Of a stretch of 64,000 bases of DNA, positions 1 to 12,700 are shown in pieces. The stretch comes from Apostichopus japonicus (Eukaryota; Echinodermata; Holothuroidea; Aspidochirotida; Stichopodidae), in the NCBI RefSeq assembly GCF_037975245.1, contig NC_092568.1:6360501-6424500 (forward strand), in the 5' to 3' direction. The notes beneath the pieces were generated by a model. The model did no database searches. It saw only the letters and a list, made by a program, of their open reading frames with translations, and was not told the DNA's origin. Both the position numbers and the translations under genes were made by a program. Position 1 is the first letter of the stretch. The number at the start of each line of letters is the position of its first letter.

Positions 1-740
1 AAACCATTGCTGAGAACTTTTGAAGATCACTCAACTTCAAGGTGGTATTCATATCAAAATAATGGAGAATTTATCCTCAAATCAACAAGGTATAGCACAG
101 CCTGGTCAGATATCTATACTACAACAATACCAAGAGCACAAATCAACTTAACCAGCTTCAAAGGACAAGAAGTGTTCCACTGTATAGTATGATGGAAGAT
201 TCATAGACACAGAACCTGAGGGAGTTATAGTGCAGTTGTTGTGATGAGATAGGGAAGTGAGTTGTGAGAAGAGTCAATGCCAGTGTTGTGTGAATAACAG
301 ATTTACCTCTCACCAAGGCAAGAGAGATACTGAAGGATACTGTTTGATCACAACAGTGACATCACTGCTACTGATTAACCCCAACGAAATGATTCTCAAA
401 GTCAATTGAATTTATTTAATGTAGAAGTTTTGACGCTTGGCACAATGCTTTAATATCTCCTTGCAGGGTGTCTTCCTTTTCCCAACTCTCTTCACCATAG
501 CCACCTATAGGGGACTGAAGTAATACATCCTTGAAAAAGAGTCCAATTAGCCCGCTATAAAAGTCCTATACAAAATAGTGTCCAATATTGGAAGGAGTGG
601 GAGAGCACCAACTGAAGTGAAATATTATCACTGTGAGCCCATCATATCAACAAACCCTCCAACAAGACCATTTCATCTTTAAATAACCAACATAAATTAC
701 ATTCAGGTATAAAACAATAATTTGAAAATTAATTACTTAC
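1..740 (-). other. PPP4R4: PPP4R4 intron 3 (partial)
   Basis: This is the stretch downstream of the third PPP4R4 coding exon on the minus strand. I see no exon here that continues the conserved KVR-containing segment, so exon 4 must lie beyond the left edge. No tandem repeat or recognisable element is visible. Confidence 0.6.
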
Positions 741-3700
741 CCTGACTTTTGGAACTACCTTTCTCATACCCTCCACTTGATTTTCTCGGATCAACTTTGC
801 CAGATCTCGGACAACACTTATCCTCTGAACATCTTGCCCAGAACTGTTGAAATAAAACATTTTATGGAATAGAAAGTGAGTAAATATAATCTTAAGTTCA
901 TTAAGGATTATAAGAATGACAATATACACACAGCAGAATTTGAGAAAATATGAGACAACTTTTGCAAAACATTTAAAAACTGAACCTAGGTGTTAAAGAG
1001 CAGTTTAACACAATCACTACACTTCAGAAATAACCTGTCAATTGTTGTTCATTATAACTTAACTTTACTTATTTCAACACAATTAATTGACCACTCCATC
1101 ATTTAATGAATTGTACATGTCACATTGATATTAAATGTGTAAAGTCCCAAAACCCGAGATTCTTTCCACTGACTTTCTATGAAGAAACCCATCTGATGGC
1201 TCTTGAAAATCTTGCATAAGTATTATTTTTACAGTTTCACTGATTCCACAAGCCTTTGGGATGTTATTCAACTCACAAGAAGCCTGCAGGTTTAGCACAT
1301 CACATTTCTCTAAAGTGAAAATCACCATCAGCAAAGTGTAATTCTGCTACCACCAAATCCTTGTCAACTAATACCATACCATATTTGATTATTTATGATA
1401 AGCCTATTAAGTTGCTGAATATTAATTTTTTGGTCACAGCATGGTGACATTCCTCAAATATCCAGAGCTTATTGCACAACCTGAAACAGCCCGCCAGCTC
1501 TGAGTTCAGGAAAAAGGACAAAATTGTTCAAACAGTCCACACTCTATGAGTTTACAAAAGTGGGCAAGTTTCCGAGAAAGTTACTGACTGTACTGCTTCA
1601 TAATTGGGTTGCATTTTTAAGGTGTCATTATATGAATGGCTTACAGTTATGGTTTATATCAATCATCAATAATTATCAAAATGCTGTGCGAATAACTGAC
1701 TTATAAGTCAGAAATGACAAACATTCCAAAATCTACCAGCGGCGTGCCCTTTTAGAAAGCCCCCCCCCCCCCTCCCATTTATTTTTTGGCAAACAGATTT
1801 TGCTAGATGATGTATGAAACCAGGAAAATAGAGGATGGGTCAGTTTGTATACTGTAACAGTAAAGTTTTATTTAAAAATCAAAACAACGTTTATAGATTT
1901 ATAAGTACTACAATGCACTGCTACTCTCAGAGTGGGTTATCACACCACTGTAGAAGAGGTAGGAGGAGAGAACTGTCTGCACAGGGAGACACAAATAAGT
2001 GCAGAAATGATGTAACTTATGTACAGTAATATGGTTTGGGTGAAATGAATGTACACAATAACAAACCACAGTAACTGACCAGCACTACTTGGGAGACAAA
2101 ATGAACTATGATGAAAGGATTCATTGATTTGTGGACAGGAACACACTGCTGACAAACCCTTCATAGATAACAGTCTTCAACTGATGTGAACCTACATTCA
2201 ACATACACTTCAAAGAATTATTTAGCAATGACTCAAGTCTGCACAAGGTCCCATTCCAGCAAATCTATGTTCAAATGCTGCAGACTTTGGCAAAGACTTG
2301 ATTTCCCCTTATAGCTAACATTTCCATGACCCTTTCTTTGTACTTTTCAAACAATATATTTGATTTAGCCAACCCCATTGAAGCCCACATTATTGATTGG
2401 TCAACACTGGTCACTACTCTCAATGGTTCTTCAAGAGCATGTCAAAGGATCATGACAATTGGGGTTTTATTTGTTAGGACATTTTAGCTGATCCTATCAC
2501 TACACAAAAGAAAGGTCCACCTGCTAGCCCCATTGAAGTCACACATGATATCCTCTTATGGCTGGAATGGTGACTGGTAAGTCCTCTGTGAGGGCACTTA
2601 TCAGCCACTGGAGACTACATAAACTGTACATCTACAACAAGTGTGTAGTATAGATCTTACTGTAACCTACCTCCTACAGAACCATCTACCTATAGGAGGT
2701 TGTTGGAAGCTTATAATATATAATCTGATTAATATTCATTAATATTCATCAGTGGAAAGCACAAAGCCAAACTGTAACTTAGTGGTCTTAATATGTAATT
2801 AAGAAATGTTTGTGTTTTCTATTTGCCTAAGAATATTGCTAACTTCTGTGCCCATGACAGATCATGTATGTGTTTATTGTTTATTTATTGGTATAATAAA
2901 TTTAAAGTGATCATACTCAATATGATACATCCTGCAAGCTGAATAGCTGAGAGAAAGACTAATTAAATGTCTTCCTCTGAAACAACTGTATAATATCAAT
3001 GATAGTAACGGCACATGTGCACTGACTTGATACACTTTATTAGTTATTACAGTGTAACTGTATTAGCTCTGGCTCTGATTGCATTACACCTACATGTGCT
3101 GTCATTAATATTGTACACTGGCGGTCTTGCTTGGAAATCTTTGCACCTTTAATTATTGGTGCCCCTCAGCCCAGCAGCTAAGAGGAAACCTTGGAAAGCC
3201 CTGCAGCTAGGCAGAAACCTAGGAAAGCACTGCAGCTAGGCAGATACCTTGGAAAGCCCTGTAGCTAGAAGGAAACCTTGGAAAGCCCTGCAGCTAGGCA
3301 GAAACCTTGGAAGGTCCTCCAGCTAGGAGGAAACCTAGGAAAAGCCCTGCAGCAAGGAGGAAACCTTGGAAAGCCCTGCAGCTAGGAATCTCTCATGGAG
3401 AAGCCTTGCAGACAGGAGGATATCTCATTTATTTTGATAATTTACTGTAGGACTAACATTCAGCCCCTACATTGCCTACAGGTGTATAGGAATTATCTAT
3501 AGTTTACCGATCATTACTAACTGTTTGACTCTGTATTGATTAGGTGCGGGATTGTCATTTCTTGCTCTCTCTCCACCTCTCTCTCTCTCTCTCTCTTTAT
3601 ATTTTTTTTATAACATACAGTAAAGTTTCACTGTACTGGCATGATCTGTGACTTCATATAGTAGCTTCAACAGTCTAACTATGTCATCTTAAGATGAATT

Positions 3701-6700
3701 GTTTACCAAGAAGGTTGGGTTAGAGTAAACACAGACATCAATCAATGCATAATCTTGGTACACTACATTACATGTAGTGGGACTTAAGGACTTTCACGGC
3801 TTGTTAGCTAAAGATGTCTTGAAGGCTTCCCAAATATAGGCAAAAAGAATACTCAAGTGTTTCCTAGATAATATTATTCTAGTAAGTCTGCAAAACTTGG
3901 ACACCTCATCATATGCAGTTAATCACATAAAGTCATGTTTAAACTTGTTGGACCAGTTCTACTAAAGTTTGCCAAGCATGTCTAAAGTTGACCTACCTAA
4001 TAAACAGATGACCAATGTTTAGAATTCAGCAGGCCACTGGGCATCAAACTAATGCCATGTGCACTGACTTCTGAACGAATAAGTTGCCTTTTAAACAACT
4101 TGTTATGCTTTCCTAATTTGTAGATCTTATGTCATGACCAGAGTAATGACCAAGGCATGCCTGAGGTAACTCTTTAACAAGAAGGTACCATTACCAGCAA
4201 AACAAACTTCTATAGTTAGCCACATATATATATGGGAAATGTGGGTAAAGTTTCCACCTGCTAAGTATTGCAACCTGCAGCTCCTTATAACTACTGGGAA
4301 GCTTAAATAAGGGAGTAAATCCCACTTAGTAATTAAAATTAATCAAACTTTGTAACTAATTGGATTTATCCTCTCCACATTCTCTCCCCTTCTCTGGCAT
4401 ACTGTCATCCATCAGAATAGAAAGTGCCTGATTTGGTATTCAAAGGATGAATAACTGATTACTGGGGAAGCCTTTATGATATATCCTCTGACCAATGGCA
4501 TAACCAGACTATTTCATCTGGAGGATGGTGCGACCAGTTTGGGTAATTTTCAGTACTTTTGCAATATGCCTCATTCCCAAACACTTTTAACCATGGTAAC
4601 AGTACTGTTAAGATGGTTCTTTACCCAAATTGAACAGTTTATTCCCGAGTTCCATCCACTAAATTGTTGAAGGATAGTCCAACTGAAATATGAACTTGAT
4701 ATATTGTAGAGGAAGTCACTATATACTCTTAGCTGATAACCCTTTGTGCTATGTTCTCATACTATTTATAGTACATAATTGTATTGTTCATACTTTTTCT
4801 AAAACCCTTAGATGTATTTCTATATAATTGGGTGTTTTGGAATATATCTAGTTCTAGTGATAGCTTATCGCTACAGTTGTCTATTCACTAATCAACACAG
4901 GTATGATTTACTGGAAAGTTAAAAATACCAACCAATCACTAGGGATAGCTCAGCCTGGCTTTGCTGGGGTCATTATTCTTAATTACCACTAAGAAGAAAC
5001 TCCCACTTCAAAGAAAGTGTTGATAGATTGTAGTAATGCTAAGACAAGGGGGATTAAAGGAAATTATGAACAAGAGACTAAGTAATAGGTGTAAGTGGAA
5101 GTACCATACCAAAGCAGGGGGCTGCACAATTACTTGCAGAACCATCCAGAGAGAAACACAAATTTAATTTACTGACCAATTGCTGAATGGTCCTGAGTGA
5201 TTACGGGCCACCCTAGATATCCCTAGTCTACTGTCAGCTATTTAAGGTATGAATATTAGCTAGATAAATATACTGTATGATAGATCTGCTAGAGGACATC
5301 TGGTCAATCAGATAAAGTATGAATATTCATAAGCAAACTGACTGACTCAGAATTTTGGATCATTCCTATAATTTGCCAAAACCATTGACATACAATTGTC
5401 TCCTAAAATGTATGAAAACTGCATGTACCCATTACTGGCTTGAGGCATTGTGAGCTAACCACATTTAGTTCCTTGCTAAGGATCAGAAGCTCTGGAAAAT
5501 ATTTCCTGGCTTATAAAGTGAACCATTGGCTAGTCTTAAAATAGTGCACTCTTAGGCTCAGTGAACAACGTAAAGTATTTATAACTGGATAGCAAATCTG
5601 CCAACAATTGAACAATATATCTAGTAGACTGGTGGACAAGATGGCTTCAAAACTACAGTTTATAGCCTCTAGCATACAAGTCTACATGTTGCCATATGAG
5701 ACAAGCCTTGCACTTTTTTACTTTCACATTATCTGTTTAAATTCTTTCCCTTAGTTTTCACTTTCATTTTATCAGCCATGAGGGTAACAAACTGGTAACA
5801 TTTGCAATTGTATGATATATGTTCATCTTAGGACATGTAGGATACATGACTATACCTCATTCAGGCATCAATGATGCTTTGTTTCCTTCTTGTCCTTACA
5901 CAGACATGATGGCCTCACTAAGTTTCTTCAGAGCAAAGTTGCAGATTATTAAGTACTTACACTGTTACCAAGGTTGAATAATGGTATACTTCAAGGTCGA
6001 AAGCAGATAATGTACAGTTTAATGGCCTTTAGTCAATTGACATTCACTTAACTGAACTTCCATTAACCTGCACTGCCACTGTACTACTGAACCTGCACTG
6101 CCACTGACCTACTGTAACCAGCATTGCCACTGTACTACTGTAACCAGCACTGCTACTGTAACCAGCACTGCCACTATTCCACTGTAACCTGCACTGCCAC
6201 TCTACCACTGTAACCTGCACTATCACTGTACCACTGTAACCAGCACTGCCACTGTACTACTATAACCAGGACTGCCACTGTACTACTATAACCAGCACTG
6301 GCACTGTACCACTGTAACCAGCACTGCCACTGTACTACTGTAACCAGCACTGCTACTGTAACCAGCATTGCCACTATACCACTGTAACCTGAACTGCCAC
6401 TCTACCACTGTAACCTGCACTATCACTATACCACTGTAACCTGCACTGCCACTGTACTACTGTAACCAGCACTGTCACTTTACCAGTGCTATAACCTGCA
6501 CTGCCACTATACCACTGTAACCTGCACTGCCACTCTACCACTATAACCTGCACTATCACTGTACCACTGTAACCAGCACTGCCACCGTACTACTGTAACC
6601 AGCACTGCAACTGCAACCAACACTGCCTCTATACCACTGTAACCTGAACTGCCACTGTACTACTGTAACCTGCACTATCACTATACCACTGTAACCAGCA

Positions 6701-9700
6701 CTGCCACTGTACTACTGTAACCAGCACTGCTACTGTAACCAGCACTGCCACTGTACCTCTGTAACCTGAACTGCCACTCTACCACTGTAACCTGCACTAT
6801 CACTATACCACTGTAACCTGCACTGCCACTGTACTACTGTAACCATGCAAATAGAGCAGAAAAGGCATTTAACCAGTGTTGCAGATTAAAGTTGACCATC
6901 CAAATGTTAGAAGACCTTTGAAAAGGATTTGTATCATTCTGAACACCTTTAAACTCTACTGCAGGATATCATCATAAATACATTTTCAATCTTGCGTTGT
7001 CAAATTAAACACACACCATGAAATCAGACATAATCCAGAATTAAACACCCTTATTCTCAGATAGTAAGTCATTGAGGACCTTTATTTGCTTTAATAACAA
7101 CTTGATTAAAGCAGCATTTTGCGTCCTTTTCTATGATATTTCTCAATCTCACTGACTCCATATGCCATAATGACATACATAACTAGCTTATCTATTTAAA
7201 TCTTACTTCAAATGGTGGCATAAAAGTTGAAAAATTTGTAACTTTCAACTTTGTTTTTCTCCAAGATATTTTCCGTTGGGATCCCAATTAACCTCGCCCA
7301 TAATATGAATATTTAAACACTACGAACATCATTGACCAATTCGTAATCCAACACCAAGCTTGATTTGTGTACAGCCTATATGGCAGTTGTACCAGGGAGT
7401 TCCATAACAACTCCCTGGTTGTGCCAACGCAAAGTCTTGAATCTATTTTTAACAACGGCTCATAACTAAACCTGCATCTCTGATTGGTTGAATTCAAACT
7501 AGTGGGTTTGGGGTACTGTATGCGATTAATTTTAAATGTGGAATTTTGTCGTGGATACTTTTCTCATTCTCTGCAAATATCCTTAATTACTCGCCAATTA
7601 ACGATGTTGGCAGGGAAAAACTTGGCTGATATCTTAATTTGCTGTTTTGTGATTGATATATCTGAAAACTCGATGGACATGTCAAAAAAATAGAAAACGG
7701 CGACCAAACGCAAAATGCTGCTTTAAAATGTCCCTCCACAAACAACAGGGCTCTTTCAATCAATTAGTATGGACATTGACATATGAAATGTGAGATGACC
7801 ATTTTTTGGCCCCATTTACTGTGGAAAGAAGCTACAAACATGACTTCCTTACTGTCTACAATAGGTTACTATAGTAACCATTAACAAGTTGAATATCAGA
7901 CGAAAGACCTACATTTAAAATGTTTATTATAACTTTACTTAGCAATCCCCAGACTTTGCATGACCACAGATATTCCACATTCCAGTTGTGTCATATAGAA
8001 ACATATAAATTGTCCATGCACTTTTAAGGAATTTACTTCATGAACTGCCATTTACAATTTACAGTATTTGTGAAAATTTATAAGAGTTTTGTATGACATT
8101 GATGGACAATGTAGTTTTGTTAAGTACAAAAGACACACACATAATCTATCCAGATATCAGGATCTCTTCTAAATAGGCTTAAATATCGGAAATAATGGGA
8201 AAAGATTTAAATGTTTGCCATGAAATGATTGGAGTATAAATAAGGAAACACTACATCATAAAGGATATGTGGCATATGACAGCTTTCCTGATTACTCTGA
8301 AAATAAGGAAACTGTGGGCTAACCCGTGAGAATCTGGACTCCAGGTTAAGAGACCAAAAATAGCAATTTTAGAAATTAGGCCAAGAGCTGTCTGACAGAA
8401 CTTTGCTTAAAGCTACTGTAGATTAAATGAACTGACTAATAAAGTGAATCGTGGGTTTCCCTCTTGATGTGGATCACTTGTAACTACAATATGGTTTGAT
8501 AAATGGCATGTCAGCACAAACTGAACTAGCTAAGTACTTCAAATTTATGCTGATGTAACAAAAACTGAAATTCTGAAAGTTGCAATCATTCTAAAACAAG
8601 GGTACATTACGGTCTGACAGCTGTCTGAGAGTTGCTTAAAGTCAGATTAAATGAACTGACTAATAGTGTGGGTTTTCCTCTTGATGTGGATCACTTGTAA
8701 CTACAAGATGGTTTGATACATGGCATGTCAGCACAAACCTGAACTTACAACTAGGTAAAGTTCAAATTTATGCTGATGTAACAAACACTGAAATTCTGAA
8801 AGTTGCATTCATTATACACAAGGGTGTAGCCATTACATATCATTACATGTAAAACAACCAAATGATTCAGCATTAACAAGGATTAATAGTTTGTTAATAT
8901 TTTGGATAGCAAACACTGTACTTAAGTACTTTACTTCTATTCATGCATGAACCTCTCGTGCTCTCAAAATAAAATGGGTTCTTCTATTTCTTCACTGTTT
9001 AGCATTCTGTTATCCCATCCCCTTCCCTCCCCCACTTTATATGACACACTGTTACCCACTGTTCTACTCCCACGCAATAGATCTCTAATACATTTCGCTT
9101 TTCAGTGTGGAGGATACCACTGTGTATGTTATGTACATAAATACTTTATATTCTAAAGGTGCTACAGCTTTTAAGGTGCAGTTGACCTGTTAAGGTCATA
9201 AGAACCAAGTCCAGGGACTAAAATGAGAAGAACCTTGAGTTTTCTCTCAACTGAAGGCTGAATGTTATCAAAACATCCTCTAGTTTACACAAGTCATGGA
9301 ATACTTTTAATACTGCTGTAGTAAATGAGAATTCCAGCCTGACCTCTTTGCCACCATTATGCTTCATGTGAATCTCAAGTTGTAATATTGCAGAGTAGAA
9401 ATCCCATCAAGAATGTAGGAAGTAGTCTCAATAAACTCAAGCAACACACACACACATCACAACAACACTACAATTAAGGAAATCAAAGTACTCAAAGAGA
9501 TGTGGCAAAGGGAACTTGTAATCTAACTTGCATCAAAACAAATGACTGAACTCAATGTAGAGCTGTACAAGTTTACAGTTAAATAATTCATGTGTCCTCA
9601 ATTATGTAAATCATGCCTAGAGGAAACTCATTCATGACAAGTGAGCGTTTTAACAAACATTTGAGAGCTAATGAAATTAAGGGGAACGTATCTCAACTGC

Positions 9701-12700
9701 TGTAATTTTGGAGAGTGGACCGCATGATTATCATGAACTGTGGATTTGTTTCACGTACATAATATGCAGAAATTTGGGCCTTAAAGCATTGTGGTATTTG
9801 CATTGTACAAAGTTATGTACAAACCAATTCTCTATGATATCTTCGTTTTATCATCAGCTACAGCCTTAGGAGGCTCTTGTGAATAGTATTTTGTTAGGAT
9901 TGTGTGATTGTGTTGTTGATAGTATTTTGTGAAGCGTTTTGTGAAACGCTTCGATACTTTTAGTGATTTAGCGCTATATAAATGAGTATTCATTATTTAT
10001 TTATTGTGATTGTTACGGTTGTTGATAGTATTTTGTTAGGAGATTGTGAATGTTCCATTAGTAATTACAGCTGCATTTAGTCCAGTTTGAGAGGCATCCA
10101 GTGCTGGACTGTTCCATTAGTAATTACTGCTGCATTTAGTCCAGTTTGAGAGGCATCCATTGCTGGACTGTTCCTTTAGTCCTTACTGCTGCATATAGTC
10201 CAGTGTGAGAGGCAGCGAATGCTGGACTGTTCCATTAGTAATTACTGCTGCATTTAGTCCAGTTTGAGAGGCATCCATTGCTGGACTGTTCCTTTAGTCC
10301 TTACTGCTGCATGAATCAATCATGTTCACTTAAAAGTTACATAAAAGATAATATCATTGTGTTGAGTGATGGAGCTGGGACTCCATTTAGGGCCTCCACC
10401 TCCAGAGGTACTGACTTTTAAATTTTATGGAGTCACCAAGCCGAGCATTCATGTAATGTAATAGTATTATTAGTATGATCCAATAAGAGAAAGTAGATCC
10501 CATATGAGCTTAACTGAAGAGTCAGTACCTTATAATGTGTTTAAACTTAAAGTTTGTACATCATATAACATTCTTGCTAAACTAGTGGACAGTTACTGTA
10601 TAAAGAGAAAGCTGTGACTTTGATTTCTATACTCTAAGACTGTTCAAACTTCATGGCAGTGTCAGCAGCAACCATCCACATAATGAGACATACAACATAT
10701 GATTTGCAAAATAGACCCTTTGTTACACACTATTTGATTCATGGACAATTAACCATTCGCATGTGTGAACTATATCAATGGAAATCAACCAAAGTTTTCA
10801 AGAGTTTGATAATCTTTGTATCTCAGTGTTCACCAAGGTACTGATGTGTGATGAATAGGAATTAACACAGCCTTACTCATTGGTAAGAAACAATGAATGA
10901 TAAATGTTTACACTAGACCTGGTAGCTATGATGCACTGGATCCTACTTGTTTGAGTAAGGACCAATCAGATCTTATCAGCCACACAGTATCTTGGGACTA
11001 TCACATTACTATTTACAGTACAGTGCTACTACTGTTGCCTATTTGCTGGTTGCTTAGTGGTTGATAACTGTAAACAAAGGTTATTGTAGTCCTTGAAACG
11101 GTCAACCTCACTGTTTATTATGCATAGATCTATGAACCTAGAAGGAAAGCAAAGGCTACTACTGCACAGTGTTGAATGATTGGCAACATGATAAGTAAGA
11201 ATTCGGCCCAATTACCTCATGTATCTCAAATTGGCAGCAAATGTTTGATATAAAATAAATGCAAATTTTACAGACTAAATCCAGCTACTAAAGTCATTCA
11301 ACACAAATTGCATGATCAGTGATCCTCCTCACGGTGACCATTATGCAAATACCCTCCTCACAGTGACCGTCATGGATATATACCCTCCTCACAGGGACCA
11401 TCATACACATAGCCTCCTCACAGGGACCATCATGGAATTACCTCTTTAAAGTGACCACCATGCACATAGCCTCAGATAGGACCATCATGCACATAGCCTC
11501 AAGACAGGACCATCATGCACATACCATCAAGACAGGACCATCCTGCACATAGCCTCAAGACAGGACCATCCTGCACATAGCCTCAAGACAGGACCATCAT
11601 GCACATAGCCTCAAGACAGGACCATCATGAACATACCATCAAGACAGGACCATCCTGCACATAGCCTCAAGACAGGACCATCACACACGTAGCCTCCTCA
11701 CAGTGACCATCATGGAATAACCTCTTTAAAGTGACCATCATGCACATAGCCTCAAGACAGGACCAACATGAACATGTACCATCAAGACAGGACCATCCTG
11801 CACATAGGGCTCAAGAGAGGACCATCCTGCACATAGCCTCAAGACAGGACCATCCTGCACATAGCCTCAAGACAGGACCATCCTGCACATAGGGCTCAAG
11901 ACAGAACCATCCTGCACATAGCCTCAAGACAGGACCATCCTGCACATAGCCTCAAGACAGGACCATCCTGCACATAGGGCTCAAGACATGACCATCCTGC
12001 ACATAGCCTCAAGACAGGACCATGCTGCACATAGCCTCAAGACAGGACCATCCTGCACATAGGACTCAAGACAGGACCATCCTGCACATAGCCTCAAGAC
12101 AGGACCATCCTGCACATAGCCTCAATACAGGACCATCCTGCACATAGCCTCAAGACAGGACCATCCTGCACATAGCCTCAAGACAATATCCTCATGCTTA
12201 TATGCAGGGCTGATATTAAGAATGTTAGCTGTCTTTCCCTGCAAGTAGACTACCACACACTTCAAAGGCTAACCTGTACTGCATTGCCGCTAATTACGTC
12301 ATCTCTATATCCTAAAGGCAATTACTATTTCCTAGATCTTTCAGCAAATTATAGATTATCCTTCATCATGAACCTCAACTGATACTCTTTCTACTTTCCA
12401 CTACCTGTCAATTCTTGATGTCTGATGACCATACTGCAATGTGCTATCTCCATCTAGTCCCTTTAACTAGAATAACAGTCACTCAGATACCAGAACCCCA
12501 GTGAACAGTGAAGTTCAGTTACCCCGCACAACATTCATTAACGGATTATAATCACAGCTGGAAGTTCCATCTTATATTCACTACTTACTGAGAAGATAGC
12601 TCTATACTTACAACTTCACCGTACAGATTGACATGAAAAATGCACATAACAAGAGCTATACAAACCAGGTGAAATTGTATGCAGTAATTCAATACACATC

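Noticed and set aside
1738-1960. CAGCGGCGTGCCC near a C run as a hAT terminus
   Set aside because: No partner end or 8-bp duplication could be found.
6044-6559. Minus-strand frames rich in VQWQCRLQWYS-like repeats
   Set aside because: Translation of the minisatellite at 6060-6845, with no independent coding signal.
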